Source: Spirosoma aureum
GTDB taxonomy: Bacteria; Bacteroidota; Bacteroidia; Cytophagales; Spirosomataceae
DNA: 64,000 nucleotides
Direction of reading: 5' to 3'
Assembly (NCBI RefSeq): GCF_011604685.1
Contig: NZ_CP050063.1
Coordinates: 2,006,501-2,070,500 of the forward strand
Shown here: piece by piece, positions 16,665 through 26,718 of the stretch
How the letters are laid out: the number at the start of each line of letters is the position of its first letter
Position numbering within the stretch: position 1 is the first letter of the stretch
The notes under the pieces: model-generated
What the model was told of the DNA's origin: nothing
The model's database searches: none
The model's input: the letters and a program-made list of their open reading frames with translations, nothing else
Translations under genes and position numbers: made by a program

Positions 16665-19148
16665 TTATTTTCCTCCGCCAACTTTTCCTGCTTTGTTGCC
16701 CTGTCCGGCTACGGCTGGGTTTTTGACGTATTTATCGAGCCAGCCGTTCATTTCCCACAGCATGTGCAGTAACGATTCTTTGGCCGTGTAGCCGTGACTC
16801 TCATAGGGCAGGAATACTAACCGCGTTGTTGCGCCAAAGCCTTTTAGCGCATTGTAATACCGCTCCGACTGAATTGGGAACGTCCCCGTATTATTATCCG
16901 CTTCGCCATGAACAAGCAATAGGGGAGTCTTCATCTTGTCGGCATTCATAAACGGCGACATCTTGTTATACACCTCCGGTGCCTGCCAATAGCTACGTTG
17001 TTCGTTCTGGAACCCAAATGGGGTCAGAGTACGGTTGTAAGCACCACTGCGGGCAATGCCACCTTTGAATAATTTGCTGTGAGTCAGTAGATTGGCCGTC
17101 ATAAATGCGCCGTATGAATGGCCGCCCACACCCACACGACTTGAATCGACCACACCTAACCGGACGCCTTCGTCGATGGCCGCTTTGGCACTGGCTACCA
17201 ACTGCTCAATATAGGTGTCGTTCGGTTCTTTATCGCCCTCGCCTACGATGGGAATGCTGGCGTTGTCCAGAATGGCGTAACCCATGGTTACGAACGCAGC
17301 CGCTCCCCAGTAACTGATCCGGTTAAACTGATAGGGCGAGCCCGATACCTGACTAGCCGCATCCTTGCTTTTAAACTCAGCAGGGTAGGCCCACAGGAAG
17401 GTCGGTAGTGGACCTTGCTCTTTCTTATAACCAACAGGCAGGTAAAGCGTAGCCGTCAGGTCGACGCCATCTGAGCGCTTGTAGCGAAGCTGCTGTTTCT
17501 GAATCCCTTTCAGTTGCGGATAGGGGTGAGGGAAGAACGTAACCTGAACCGGAGCAATACGAGCTTTCAGATTTCTGACAAAATAGTTTGGGTTTTCATC
17601 GGGCGTTTCGCGCGTGGTTAAGATCACTTGCCGAGTAGCATCCAGTACGGCAATGGGCCGCTCGAAATAAGGGGCCGCCGACCGCCATAGCTCACGATTT
17701 TGCTTGGTTTTCAGGTTGAGCAGGCTCACAAAGGGACGGTCTCCTTCGGGCGATGCACCTAGTCCGTTCAACATAATCAACTCTCCGCTAGGTAATATAT
17801 TTAATACGTCGCGACCATATTGATTCTGCTTCGTGTCGGGTTGGCCAGGGTTTGTGTAACGATCTTCGTACGACCGATCAAACAAAACGGACGTTTGCCA
17901 GGTAGCCGGATTAACGATTTTGGTAATTGTTTTGCGGTTCTGCCACCAGCGCTCATTGGCCAGTGCAGTCGATTCATTCCCCCACTCGAAGCCTTCGAAC
18001 CGGAACTGAGCTGCGTAAATCTCTTTGGGTTGTGCCGAGAAGGGAGCTTCTGTCAGAAAGACCTTGTCCCGAATGTCTGCCTTTACTTTAGGATCGCCGT
18101 TGTCCTGAGCTACCGTGTAATAGACCGAAGCCGGAGCATCGGCCCGCCAGGCAAACTCACGTGGGCCGTTGGGAGCACCATCGGGGCTGTAGGCCACGGT
18201 TTCCTGCAACGGGCCGTCGTTGAGCGTTTTGGCCAGTGAACCGGCTATCGCATAAACCTCCGTTTTCAGCGGAAACCGATAGACCGGAACCAGGTATGAG
18301 AAAGGAGTATGAACTGTTTCGATCATCACATACTGGCCATTTGGTGCCGGATCAGCGGAAAGAATGATGCCCGGCTGGCCAATGTTCGTTGTTGTTCCGT
18401 CCAGCCCCAGCCGAACAACTTGTGCTGTGGTATAGTAGGCAAATTGCCGCTCGTCGGACGGGTTTTTGAGCAAATCCTGGTACGTTGGGGCCTGGCCGCG
18501 TTTGCCACCGACGTTTTCCTGAGTGGTCGGGCTACTGGGTACACGACTGATTTCGGGTGCCGGACCACGTCCGGCCGGGATACTTTTAACGATCAGGTTT
18601 TTGCTGTCCGATACCCAGTGATAGGGTGTTCCGAGAGTTGCGTTGAGGGCAATTGTGCCAATTTTCTGTGCTGCAGCTGTAGCTACATCGGCAACGTACA
18701 GATCGATACGGGTATCGGTTGAATTGGTAAAGGCTATTTTAGTCTCATCGGGCGACCACTGTACATAGCTGATGAGTGGATTTGCCGGAAGGCCGGTAAT
18801 GGTTTTTTCATCCTTATCCGTCAGTTTTTTGATTTTGAGGCCGGTTATGTAACGCGCTCGGCTGGGGCCATTATTTGCGGGGTTCAGGCGCAGACCAGCT
18901 AGTTTGAACTCGGGTTGAGCTAGTTCGGCAATTCCCGGTGCAGACGCCTGTTCGAGAATGAGCATGACATCACCCTTGCCCGACATACTGACATTCGGCG
19001 TGGGCGGAACGGTTACCAGATCGGCCAGGGCTTTGGGAGGGGTCTGGTAGGTTGGGCTGTCCTGGGCGCGTCCGACAAGCGGAATGATGACCGAAAGTAC
19101 CAATAGAAGTCGAACACGTTTTCGACGAGTAGTCAGGTTGTGAAGCAT
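16665..19148 (-). CDS. Exported S9-family serine peptidase (glutamyl-peptidase-like)
   Basis: A prolyl-oligopeptidase-family (S9) serine peptidase of 827 residues. A signal peptide covers about residues 1-28 (ending GRAQ). The N-terminal two thirds is a beta-propeller with blades such as SYVQWSPDETKIAFTN. The C-terminal alpha/beta-hydrolase domain has the nucleophile elbow GGHSYGAFM, the acid-region LLLVHGEADNNTGTF and the histidine in LPYESHGY. The NGPREFAWRADAPASVYY block resembles the S9D group of glutamyl peptidases, which cut after Glu, but this specificity is an inference. The tail ends in a short Gly/Lys-rich stretch. It is divergent from the sensor kinase gene and is probably a monocistronic secreted enzyme. 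Confidence 0.87.
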   Translation of the reverse strand: MLHNLTTRRKRVRLLLVLSVIIPLVGRAQDSPTYQTPPKALADLVTVPPTPNVSMSGKGDVMLILEQASAPGIAELAQPEFKLAGLRLNPANNGPSRARYITGLKIKKLTDKDEKTITGLPANPLISYVQWSPDETKIAFTNSTDTRIDLYVADVATAAAQKIGTIALNATLGTPYHWVSDSKNLIVKSIPAGRGPAPEISRVPSSPTTQENVGGKRGQAPTYQDLLKNPSDERQFAYYTTAQVVRLGLDGTTTNIGQPGIILSADPAPNGQYVMIETVHTPFSYLVPVYRFPLKTEVYAIAGSLAKTLNDGPLQETVAYSPDGAPNGPREFAWRADAPASVYYTVAQDNGDPKVKADIRDKVFLTEAPFSAQPKEIYAAQFRFEGFEWGNESTALANERWWQNRKTITKIVNPATWQTSVLFDRSYEDRYTNPGQPDTKQNQYGRDVLNILPSGELIMLNGLGASPEGDRPFVSLLNLKTKQNRELWRSAAPYFERPIAVLDATRQVILTTRETPDENPNYFVRNLKARIAPVQVTFFPHPYPQLKGIQKQQLRYKRSDGVDLTATLYLPVGYKKEQGPLPTFLWAYPAEFKSKDAASQVSGSPYQFNRISYWGAAAFVTMGYAILDNASIPIVGEGDKEPNDTYIEQLVASAKAAIDEGVRLGVVDSSRVGVGGHSYGAFMTANLLTHSKLFKGGIARSGAYNRTLTPFGFQNEQRSYWQAPEVYNKMSPFMNADKMKTPLLLVHGEADNNTGTFPIQSERYYNALKGFGATTRLVFLPYESHGYTAKESLLHMLWEMNGWLDKYVKNPAVAGQGNKAGKVGGGK

Positions 19149-19397
19149 AAGAGGAAAGTTGTTTCAAGGTAACACAAGCACTAAAGATACACCAAAATCA
19201 AGTACCATTGTTTAGGATAATGGTTCTGGTAGACAGTCTGTCTATTAGGATGATTTTTACATCATAAATTACGTATCTTCGCTGATTGCTTAGGCTGGTA
19301 GACGTTTGGCGAAAGCTGCCTGACAACTGCTTTTACTACTATAGGATGTGTATTTGGTTAGCTATCAGACCTTTACCGAAAATTGCTTTTGCCGAGA

Positions 19398-22300
19398 ATG
19401 CTAACCGATAAATCGCCCGATATCCAGTTCTCTCAGCTTCTTGATGCATTGCCGGATGCAGTGATCTGGATGAAAACGATCCGCGATAAGAGCAATCAGA
19501 TCGTTGATTTTCGGATTGATTATGTAAATAAAAAAGCAGAGGAGTATAGCCAGGGTAAGTATCAGGTGAGTATCGGGACACTCCTGCTGGGCGATAACCG
19601 GCACGATCAGGTGTATATGGCACAGATTTTCAGGAAAATGTGCGTCCTATACGAAACAGGCCAACCTGATGAAGATACATACTTCAATACTATTCTGAAT
19701 AGATGGTATCTGATAAGTCGATCTAAATTAGGCGATGGCGTTCTCAGCGTCACCCGCGACATTTCATCCTTAAAAGCGGCTGAGCAGGAAAAGCAGTCCC
19801 AGACGGAATTGCTGCAAACGATACTGGATACGTCGCTCAATAATGTTTTTGTTTACGAAGCGATTCGTGATACCGCAGGCCAAATTCAGGATTTTCGGGT
19901 TAGGCTGGCCAATCCGGCTGGTCGCCAGGATGTTATGAGTCGGTATGGCAAAGAGGTAATGGGTAACACGTTGCTGGGGTTTCGTCCGAGTTCACGGGAA
20001 ACAGGCCAGTTTAACCTCTTTTGCCAGGTTATTGAAACCGGAAAGCCCGTTTGGGCGCAGCATTACTACCCGGATGTCCAGGAATGGTATGATACGGCCA
20101 TCACAAAACTTGGTGATGGATGCGTGGTAACGGGAGTCAATATCACGCAGCAAAAGCAGGATTTGTTGCGATATAAGCGCCTGTCTGATCTACTCAACAG
20201 CGTTTTGAATAGCTCGCCAAATGGTATAAAGGCGATGGAAGCCATCCGAGAAACCGCACCGGATGGCTTACCCGGAAAGATTATCGATTTTGTCGTAACG
20301 GTGATCAATAAAGCCGGGGCTGATATCCGTGGACTTGACGCAAACGATATTGTTGGCAAACGGGCTTTGGAGGTATTTCCGGATCTCCAGCAAACAGAAT
20401 TGTTTGACCAATTCTGTAACGTAACCGAAACCGGCGATCCACAGCATAGTCAGAGTTTACACAGCGATGTCTGGTACGATATGGCCCTGGCTCCGTTTGG
20501 TAACGGACTCGTCATTACCTATACCGACATTACAGAGAGTAAACGCGTAAAACAGGTCATTGAGGAAGCCGCAGCCGAAAACAAACGACAGGCTGATTTG
20601 CTCAACAGTGTACTCGATAATTCGACCAACGGGATTATGGCCTTCGAATCCATCCGGAACGAATTGGGGGTAATTACAGACTTTACGTTCATTGCGATCA
20701 ACAAAGCTGCCAGCCAGTTGAGTGGTCGTTCGCCCGACGATATGATCGGGCAATCCATGCTGTCAATCTTCCCTGGGAATGCAAAGTCGGGCATGCTGGA
20801 AATGTACATTCACACCGTCGAGACGGGTGAGCGTACCAGTATGGAAACGTATTATGGTTATGACGGACTTGATTTCTGGGTTGCCGTTTCGGCCATGAAA
20901 TTAGGGGATGGTTTTGTCGTTACGTTTTCTGATATATCGGAAGCCAAGCGAGCCCAACAGCAAATCAGCCAGACAGCCGATCTGCTTCAAACGGTAATCA
21001 ATAACTCCCCGACTGCACTCGTACTCTATGAACCCATACGGGATGAAAGTAATGAGGTGATCGATTTTCGGTATAAGCTGGCTAATCCGGTAGCGGCTAC
21101 CGCCACCGGTCGATCAGTGGAGTATATGCAGGGAAACACGCTGTTTACGATGTTTCCAATAGCAGCGCAGAAGGGATTCTTTGATCGGTTACGGATTGTT
21201 CTCGAAACGGGTGAGACGCAGCAGTATGAACATCATTTTTCGGACGACGGTGTCGATCTGTGGGCTGAAATTACGATGGTCAAACAGGAAAAGGATGTGC
21301 TCACTGTCTTCCAGTATATCACCGATTTGAAACGGGCGCAGCAGGAACTGGAACGATCCCGGGCTGAATTGCAGACCGTAATCGATACATCGCAAACTGG
21401 TATTTTTCTCTTTAGTCCAGTACGTGATGAAACGGGGAGCGTCATTGATTTCCGGTTTCGGGTAGCCAACCGGCAACTAGCGTCTTATGTTGGCCAGGAT
21501 ACCGAAACGGTTATGGGTGCATTAGGAAGCACGTGGTTCCCTGATTATAAAAATAACGGTCTGTTCGAACTTTATAATAAAACCTATCAAACCGGTGAGC
21601 CACAGCGGTTCGATTTTCATTATGATGGTGGCGGGATCGATGCCTGGCTCGATATTATGTCGACCAAAATGGGCGACGAAGTACTGGTAACCTTTAGCGA
21701 TTATACATCGCTCAAGCAACTTCAGCAGCAACTGGAAACATCGGTAATCGAACTGCAACGGTCGAACCGTAACCTGGAGCAGTTTGCCTATGTCGCCAGC
21801 CATGATCTACAGGAACCACTGCGTAAGATTCAGGCATTTGGCGATATTATTAAGGCTCAATATGCGCCACTCATTGGCAATTCGGGGGCAGATATGATCC
21901 AACGGATGCAGTCGGCTGCTGCCCGTATGCAGGTACTGATCAAGGATGTATTGGCTTACTCACGTGTTTCTGCTAAGCGGGAAGAACATAAGCCCGTTCA
22001 TCTGAATAGTGTTGTCGCGGAGGTATTGATAGATCTGGAAACGTTTATAACAGAAAAAAAAGCCGTCGTGACCATAAGCCAACTGCCTGTCATCATGGGT
22101 GATATGGCTCAGTTGCGCCAATTGTTTCAGAATCTGATCAGTAATTCCCTGAAGTTTGTACAAGTCGATCGAATCCCGGAAATTACAATTAGTTCGAGCT
22201 TGCTTCGTGGTCGTGAGTCGGGGCTTTCTATACCTCCCCCTGAGAACAACCAACTGTTTCATGCGGTCGAACTGACTGATAATGGAATTGGCTTTGATCC

Positions 22301-22487
22301 ACACTACGCTGAACGGATTTTTCAGGTATTCCAGCGCTTGCATGGCCGTAGCGAATATCAGGGAACAGGTATTGGACTGGCTATTGTTCAGAAGGTTGTC
22401 GAGAATCACAATGGGTACATCACGGCCGATGGACGACCGGGTCAGGGAGCTACTTTCAGGATATTACTGCCCTCTTCCTCAAATTAA
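19398..22487 (+). CDS. Sensor histidine kinase with six tandem PAS-like repeats
   Basis: A large soluble sensor kinase of 1029 residues with no visible transmembrane segment. Residues 1-770 are six PAS-like units of about 125 residues, each opening with a variant of LLQTVINNSPTALVLYEPIRD and then DFRxxxAN; units 2-6 are joined by short helical linkers. The kinase core follows: HisKA with phospho-acceptor His802 in YVASHDLQEPLRK, then HATPase with LFQNLISNSLKF (N box), DNGIGFD (G1) and GTGIGLAI (G2). I start at the ATG at 19398; a TTG five codons upstream is less likely. No response regulator is adjacent, so it is an orphan kinase whose signal is unknown. Cytoplasmic redox, light or small-molecule sensing are all possible. 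Confidence 0.9.
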   Translation: MLTDKSPDIQFSQLLDALPDAVIWMKTIRDKSNQIVDFRIDYVNKKAEEYSQGKYQVSIGTLLLGDNRHDQVYMAQIFRKMCVLYETGQPDEDTYFNTILNRWYLISRSKLGDGVLSVTRDISSLKAAEQEKQSQTELLQTILDTSLNNVFVYEAIRDTAGQIQDFRVRLANPAGRQDVMSRYGKEVMGNTLLGFRPSSRETGQFNLFCQVIETGKPVWAQHYYPDVQEWYDTAITKLGDGCVVTGVNITQQKQDLLRYKRLSDLLNSVLNSSPNGIKAMEAIRETAPDGLPGKIIDFVVTVINKAGADIRGLDANDIVGKRALEVFPDLQQTELFDQFCNVTETGDPQHSQSLHSDVWYDMALAPFGNGLVITYTDITESKRVKQVIEEAAAENKRQADLLNSVLDNSTNGIMAFESIRNELGVITDFTFIAINKAASQLSGRSPDDMIGQSMLSIFPGNAKSGMLEMYIHTVETGERTSMETYYGYDGLDFWVAVSAMKLGDGFVVTFSDISEAKRAQQQISQTADLLQTVINNSPTALVLYEPIRDESNEVIDFRYKLANPVAATATGRSVEYMQGNTLFTMFPIAAQKGFFDRLRIVLETGETQQYEHHFSDDGVDLWAEITMVKQEKDVLTVFQYITDLKRAQQELERSRAELQTVIDTSQTGIFLFSPVRDETGSVIDFRFRVANRQLASYVGQDTETVMGALGSTWFPDYKNNGLFELYNKTYQTGEPQRFDFHYDGGGIDAWLDIMSTKMGDEVLVTFSDYTSLKQLQQQLETSVIELQRSNRNLEQFAYVASHDLQEPLRKIQAFGDIIKAQYAPLIGNSGADMIQRMQSAAARMQVLIKDVLAYSRVSAKREEHKPVHLNSVVAEVLIDLETFITEKKAVVTISQLPVIMGDMAQLRQLFQNLISNSLKFVQVDRIPEITISSSLLRGRESGLSIPPPENNQLFHAVELTDNGIGFDPHYAERIFQVFQRLHGRSEYQGTGIGLAIVQKVVENHNGYITADGRPGQGATFRILLPSSSN

Positions 22488-22545
22488 AGACTTATTCCGT
22501 CGCTTCTTTCGTTACTTTGGCGACTGAATCAACCGGAAATCCTTC

Positions 22546-23430
22546 ATGCGCATTGTCCTTTTAGTTCTTGGTACACTAACTGTCGTTTCCTGTACTATTG
22601 GTGTTACTCCTGATGCGGGTACTTTTAGTAGTAATCCTACATCGACACCTGTTACGCCGGGTCAGATTAACGAAGCATCCGGCCTGGCTGATAGCCGTAC
22701 TCAACCCGGTAATCTCTGGATTGAACAGGATAGCGGTAGCCCGGCCGAACTGGCTTTGCTGGGGTATGATGGTAAGTTGAAGGGGAAAATGAGTATTCCG
22801 AACACGACCAACATCGATTGGGAGGATATGGCTATAGGCCCTGGGCCTCAGGATGGGAAAAATTACATATATATTGCCGACATCGGCGACAACAACGCCC
22901 AGCGACCAACCAGCGTGCTATACCGGTTCATTGAACCGGCTAATTTGCAGGAGACAATCGGACAGGTGGAGCGGATTAATTACAAATATCCTGACGGACC
23001 TCGCGATGCTGAAGCATTTATTGTCGATCCCCAGACCCGTGATACGTGGATAATTTCCAAACGGGAAGAGAAAGTCCATCTGTATCGGCTTCCGTATCCA
23101 CAGGATATTAACCAGGTTACCACACTTCAGACCTATGGTGAACTGCCCTCCTTTGGCGATGGACTAGCGGGCTACGTAACGAGTGCGGCCATTTCGCCCG
23201 ACGGTAGTGAAATTTTAGTCCGTACCTATACCGGTATTTTTTATTGGAAACGTACACCTGGCCAAACTGTCGCTGATGCGCTGCAAAAAGGTACCCGATC
23301 GCTGTTGACATCGCGCATGGAACCGCAGGGTGAAGCTATTTGCTTCGATAAAGACGGAAAAGGCTTTTTTACCATTAGCGAACTGGCTAGTGCTTCGTCG
23401 GTGAATCTGTACTACTACGCCAAACAGTAA
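22546..23430 (+). CDS. Lipoprotein with probable beta-propeller fold, unknown function
   Basis: A 294-residue exported protein with a lipobox: MRIVLLVLGTLTVVSC, where the Cys at 16 would be lipidated. The mature part shows repeated strand-rich segments with family-like pieces such as EASGLADSRTQPGNLWIEQDSG, IDWEDMAIGPG, YIYIADIGDNNAQR and RDAEAFIVDP, typical of propeller-like proteins in which Asp-rich loops may bind calcium. I know similar proteins only as hypothetical. It begins 58 bases after the sensor kinase stop and 49 bases ahead of the carotenoid desaturase gene, so it may share a transcript with either; no functional link is apparent. Confidence 0.72.
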   Translation: MRIVLLVLGTLTVVSCTIGVTPDAGTFSSNPTSTPVTPGQINEASGLADSRTQPGNLWIEQDSGSPAELALLGYDGKLKGKMSIPNTTNIDWEDMAIGPGPQDGKNYIYIADIGDNNAQRPTSVLYRFIEPANLQETIGQVERINYKYPDGPRDAEAFIVDPQTRDTWIISKREEKVHLYRLPYPQDINQVTTLQTYGELPSFGDGLAGYVTSAAISPDGSEILVRTYTGIFYWKRTPGQTVADALQKGTRSLLTSRMEPQGEAICFDKDGKGFFTISELASASSVNLYYYAKQ

Positions 23431-23479
23431 GTCAGTACAGGCAGTTTGGTGTCTGGAAACTGCTTACTGATAATTCGTT

Positions 23480-25006
23480 GTGACTAGAAAAGCTGCAGTC
23501 ATTGGGGCCGGAATCGCCGGGATTGCCAGCGCCATCCGATTGGCCGTGAAGGGTTATGTGGTCGACGTATTCGAGGCTAATGCCTATGCGGGCGGTAAAT
23601 TGTCTGGTTTCGAAGACGTAACGCCCGACGGGCAATCGTACCGCTTCGACGCTGGTCCGTCGCTTTTTACGATGCCGCATTTAGTAGACGAACTATTTAA
23701 ACTCGCTGGCCGAAATCCCGCCGATTATTTTGAGTACACCCTCCTTGACGAAACCTGTCGCTATTTCTGGGACGATAACACGCGCCTGACTGCCTGGGCC
23801 GATCTTGATCGATTTGGAAAAGAGATCGAAACCGTATTTGGTGAACCCTCTATTCATTTACATCAGCACCTGGCAGACAGTGCCCGGAAATATGCGGTAA
23901 CGGAGAAATTATTTCTGCATCGATCACTCCATAAGCTGTCGACCTGGTTCAATCGTGACGCGCTGACTGGTTACCTTAATCTACCCAGACTCGGTGTTTT
24001 TGGGACCATGAACGGGGCAAATGAACGTCGGTTCAATAACCCCAGGCTGGTGCAGTTATTTAATCGATACGCTACATATAACGGCTCAGATCCGTATCAG
24101 ACGCCGGCAACGATGAATATTATTCCGCATCTGGAATATAATATCGGGGCTTTCTTCCCGAAAGGGGGCATGGTGAGTATTACCAATAGTTTGCTGAAAC
24201 TGGCCGAAGAATTGGGTGTGCGTTTCCACTACAATACCTATGTTACAGAAATTGTGACGAAGGATATGCGTGCCGTGGCTATTAAATTCACCTCGCAGAC
24301 TGGTCGCCTTCCACGGCTGAATCAGGAAATGGCTACTACTAGCTCAACGGAAAGTGAGATTAGTGTTGTCATTTCTAATATGGATATTGTCAGTACATTC
24401 CGGAAACTGCTGCCGAATGCCCGACAACCCGAGCGAATTCTACGACAACCTAAATCGAGTTCGGGATTGATTTTTTATTGGGGCATCAAGCAGCAGTTTG
24501 CCGAACTGGGGTTGCACAATATAATCTTTAGTACTGATTATCGGGCCGAATTCAATGCCTTATTCGGGCAGAATCAGGTCCCAGACGATCCGACCATTTA
24601 CCTGAATTGTAGTGCAAAGCTTAAGCCAGATGATGCGCCGGCAGGCTGCGAAAACTGGTTTATCCTGTTAAACGTGCCAAACAACACCGGTCAGGACTGG
24701 GATGCTATGATTGCCCGGGCCCGGCAGCGTATTTTGCAGAAACTGAGTCATACACTGGGGACGGAGATTAGCTCACTTATTGAAACGGAATCGATACTGG
24801 ACCCCCGAAGCATTGAAGCCAGAACCTCTTCAGCGCAGGGCGCTTTATACGGGAACAGCAGCAATAACCGGTTTGCTGCATTTTTGCGCCATGCCAATTT
24901 CTCCCGACAGTTTAAGAATCTCTATTTTGTTGGTGGCAGCGTTCATCCAGGGGGTGGCATTCCACTCTGCTTGTTATCGGCAAAAATCGCAACGGATTTA
25001 GTGTAG
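23480..25006 (+). CDS. crtD: CrtD-like carotenoid 3,4-desaturase / phytoene desaturase family
   Basis: An FAD-dependent desaturase of the CrtI/CrtD family, 508 residues. The N-terminus carries the dinucleotide-binding loop VIGAGIAGIASA, then VFEANAYAGGKLSG and FDAGPSLFTMP; the C-terminal FAD signature is YFVGGSVHPGGGIPLCLLSA. In Bacteroidota such enzymes introduce double bonds into 1-hydroxylated carotenoids in the myxol or saproxanthin pathway, and this copy resembles the CrtD group more than the phytoene desaturase CrtI, though I cannot prove the split by eye. No other carotenoid genes (crtB, crtI, crtY, crtZ) are close. The start is GTG at 23480, directly before TRKAAVIGAG. Confidence 0.83.
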   Translation: MTRKAAVIGAGIAGIASAIRLAVKGYVVDVFEANAYAGGKLSGFEDVTPDGQSYRFDAGPSLFTMPHLVDELFKLAGRNPADYFEYTLLDETCRYFWDDNTRLTAWADLDRFGKEIETVFGEPSIHLHQHLADSARKYAVTEKLFLHRSLHKLSTWFNRDALTGYLNLPRLGVFGTMNGANERRFNNPRLVQLFNRYATYNGSDPYQTPATMNIIPHLEYNIGAFFPKGGMVSITNSLLKLAEELGVRFHYNTYVTEIVTKDMRAVAIKFTSQTGRLPRLNQEMATTSSTESEISVVISNMDIVSTFRKLLPNARQPERILRQPKSSSGLIFYWGIKQQFAELGLHNIIFSTDYRAEFNALFGQNQVPDDPTIYLNCSAKLKPDDAPAGCENWFILLNVPNNTGQDWDAMIARARQRILQKLSHTLGTEISSLIETESILDPRSIEARTSSAQGALYGNSSNNRFAAFLRHANFSRQFKNLYFVGGSVHPGGGIPLCLLSAKIATDLV

Positions 25007-25100
25007 TTTTCGAGCGGCCAATCACTGGTTTTTAGCGTCAGATACGGGTTTAACTACCAATGATAAACCGTAAACTGAAAACTGCTTTTTATCTTGCCGA

Positions 25101-26282
25101 ATGGATTCTTCGATTCTCATTATTGTTCTAAGCTTATCCGTTTTAATTTCCTACGCGTTTGACCTGTTTAGCAGCCGGTTCCGAACGCCTTCGGTACTAT
25201 TGCTCTTATTATTAGGTGGAATAACCCGACAGGCAACTAATTACTTTGGCGTTCAGGTACCGTTTGTAAACACAATCCTGCCGACGCTCGGTACGCTAGG
25301 CTTAATTCTGATCGTACTTGAAAATGGCCTTGATCTGGAATTGCATCGGGAAAAACTAAGTGTGATTCGTCGTACGCTGGTTGCATCCGTATTCTCAGTA
25401 GCGGGCATTACCTTTCTGTTAGCCAGCGTTTTATATCTATTGCTGAACGATTCGTTTTATCATTGTTTGATTGCGGCCCTGCCATTCTCGATCATTAGCA
25501 GCGCGGTCGCTATTCCAAGCATATCAAATATATCATATGGGCAGGGTGAGTTTGTGGTTTATGAATCGGCTTTTGCGGGAATAATTGGAGTCTTAGTATT
25601 TAATTTTCTGTTGCTCAGCCAGAATTCGATATGGGGTGCCGTCTGGTTTTTTGCCCGTGATATGCTCATTATGGCGTTGCTATCGTTGGGGTGCTGCTTC
25701 CTGTTGCTGTATCTGATTGGACGGATCAACCATCGAATCAAATTCCTGCCGATCATATCAGTACTCTTTCTGGTTTATGCCATCGCCGAAATCAACCATT
25801 TGTCGTCCTTGTTATTGATCCTGATTTTTGGCCTGTTTTTGAATAATACCGAATTATTCATTCGCGGCCAGTTAAGCCGGATTCTAAAGAATGACCTGTT
25901 CGAGAAGGAGCTGGATCAGCTTAAAAATCTTACGGCCGAAGGTGCGTTTGTTGTCCGCACGTTCTTTTTTTTGATTCTGGGCTATGCCGCTGTTCCCGGT
26001 GAACTACTGGATCGGGATGCACTGATCGTGAGTGCCATATTTGTTGCAGTCATTATTGGCTGGCGGTGGATCACGCTTCGCCTGACTTATCAGGGGCCGA
26101 TGAAGCCACTTCTCTGGATTGCCCCGCGTGGTTTGATCACTATTCTGCTTTACCTCAACATCCCCCCGGATATGCGGGTAATTGGTTTCCGGGATGGAAT
26201 TCCAATACTTGTCATCGTGCTTTCACTGATCGTTATGGTAGCGGGCGGCCTCGGCCAAAAGCCTGTACTTCCTAATGAATGA
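25101..26282 (+). CDS. Cation:proton antiporter (CPA family)
   Basis: A membrane antiporter of 393 residues with about twelve hydrophobic helices and no C-terminal regulatory domain. Visible landmarks are the N-terminal LGGITRQATNYFG region, NGLDLELHREKL after helix 3, and a late helix bearing GWRWITLRLTY and WIAPRGLITILLYL, which matches the conserved RG[LI] helix of NhaP-type exchangers. The protein should exchange Na+ or K+ for H+ at the inner membrane. It lacks the usual ND or DD pair in the expected central helix as far as I can see, so the ion specificity is open. It follows the carotenoid desaturase by about 95 bases and converges on a small minus-strand gene 17 bases away. Confidence 0.8.
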   Translation: MDSSILIIVLSLSVLISYAFDLFSSRFRTPSVLLLLLLGGITRQATNYFGVQVPFVNTILPTLGTLGLILIVLENGLDLELHREKLSVIRRTLVASVFSVAGITFLLASVLYLLLNDSFYHCLIAALPFSIISSAVAIPSISNISYGQGEFVVYESAFAGIIGVLVFNFLLLSQNSIWGAVWFFARDMLIMALLSLGCCFLLLYLIGRINHRIKFLPIISVLFLVYAIAEINHLSSLLLILIFGLFLNNTELFIRGQLSRILKNDLFEKELDQLKNLTAEGAFVVRTFFFLILGYAAVPGELLDRDALIVSAIFVAVIIGWRWITLRLTYQGPMKPLLWIAPRGLITILLYLNIPPDMRVIGFRDGIPILVIVLSLIVMVAGGLGQKPVLPNE

Positions 26283-26299
26283 TGTTTGGGTAACCGGAT

Positions 26300-26626
26300 T
26301 TACTTATTTGCCATGTATCGCCGGAATGCCCAGAGCGGACGTTTCTTTAGGTAAGTCAGGTTGTCTTCATTCGCGAATGCTTCCCGTTCGAAGCTGATAT
26401 TCCGGTAAGCTGTATAATGAGTGCGGTATTGAAATCGCCGGATAATGTATTCGAGCGAGTACCAGATGTAGAAAGGCAAAATGCCCAGTTCAGCCTGCTG
26501 GCGCAGATGAATTCGTTCGTGATTGAGCAAAACGGCCCCAGGGTTAGGCTTACGGACCAGAATAAAGGGAAACAGGGCCATGCCATCGGGGCCAAGTGAA
26601 GAAACGCGAATAATGAATGTAGACAT
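26300..26626 (-). CDS. Small HExxH-containing protein, possible minimal metallopeptidase
   Basis: A 108-residue protein of a conserved Bacteroidota family without an assigned function, as far as I recall. It contains LNHERIHLRQQAELG, a match to the zinc-peptidase HExxH motif (His36, Glu37, His40), and SFEREAFANE about 40 residues later, whose Glu80 could be the third ligand. A hydrophobic segment (LPFYIWYSLEYIIRR, about 50-64) lies between them and may lie on or in the membrane. There is no signal peptide. The layout recalls the core of M48/M56-like membrane peptidases reduced to its minimum. It is divergent from nhaD (92 bases) and convergent with the CPA antiporter. Confidence 0.72.
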   Translation of the reverse strand: MSTFIIRVSSLGPDGMALFPFILVRKPNPGAVLLNHERIHLRQQAELGILPFYIWYSLEYIIRRFQYRTHYTAYRNISFEREAFANEDNLTYLKKRPLWAFRRYMANK

Positions 26627-26718
26627 CAGGCGCTGAGTTGTACGTGATGAACAGGCTGGCGGTTCATGCAGATAGTAGTTGACTGTAAAACAGTTGATAG
26701 GACTTTGAAATTCCCATT

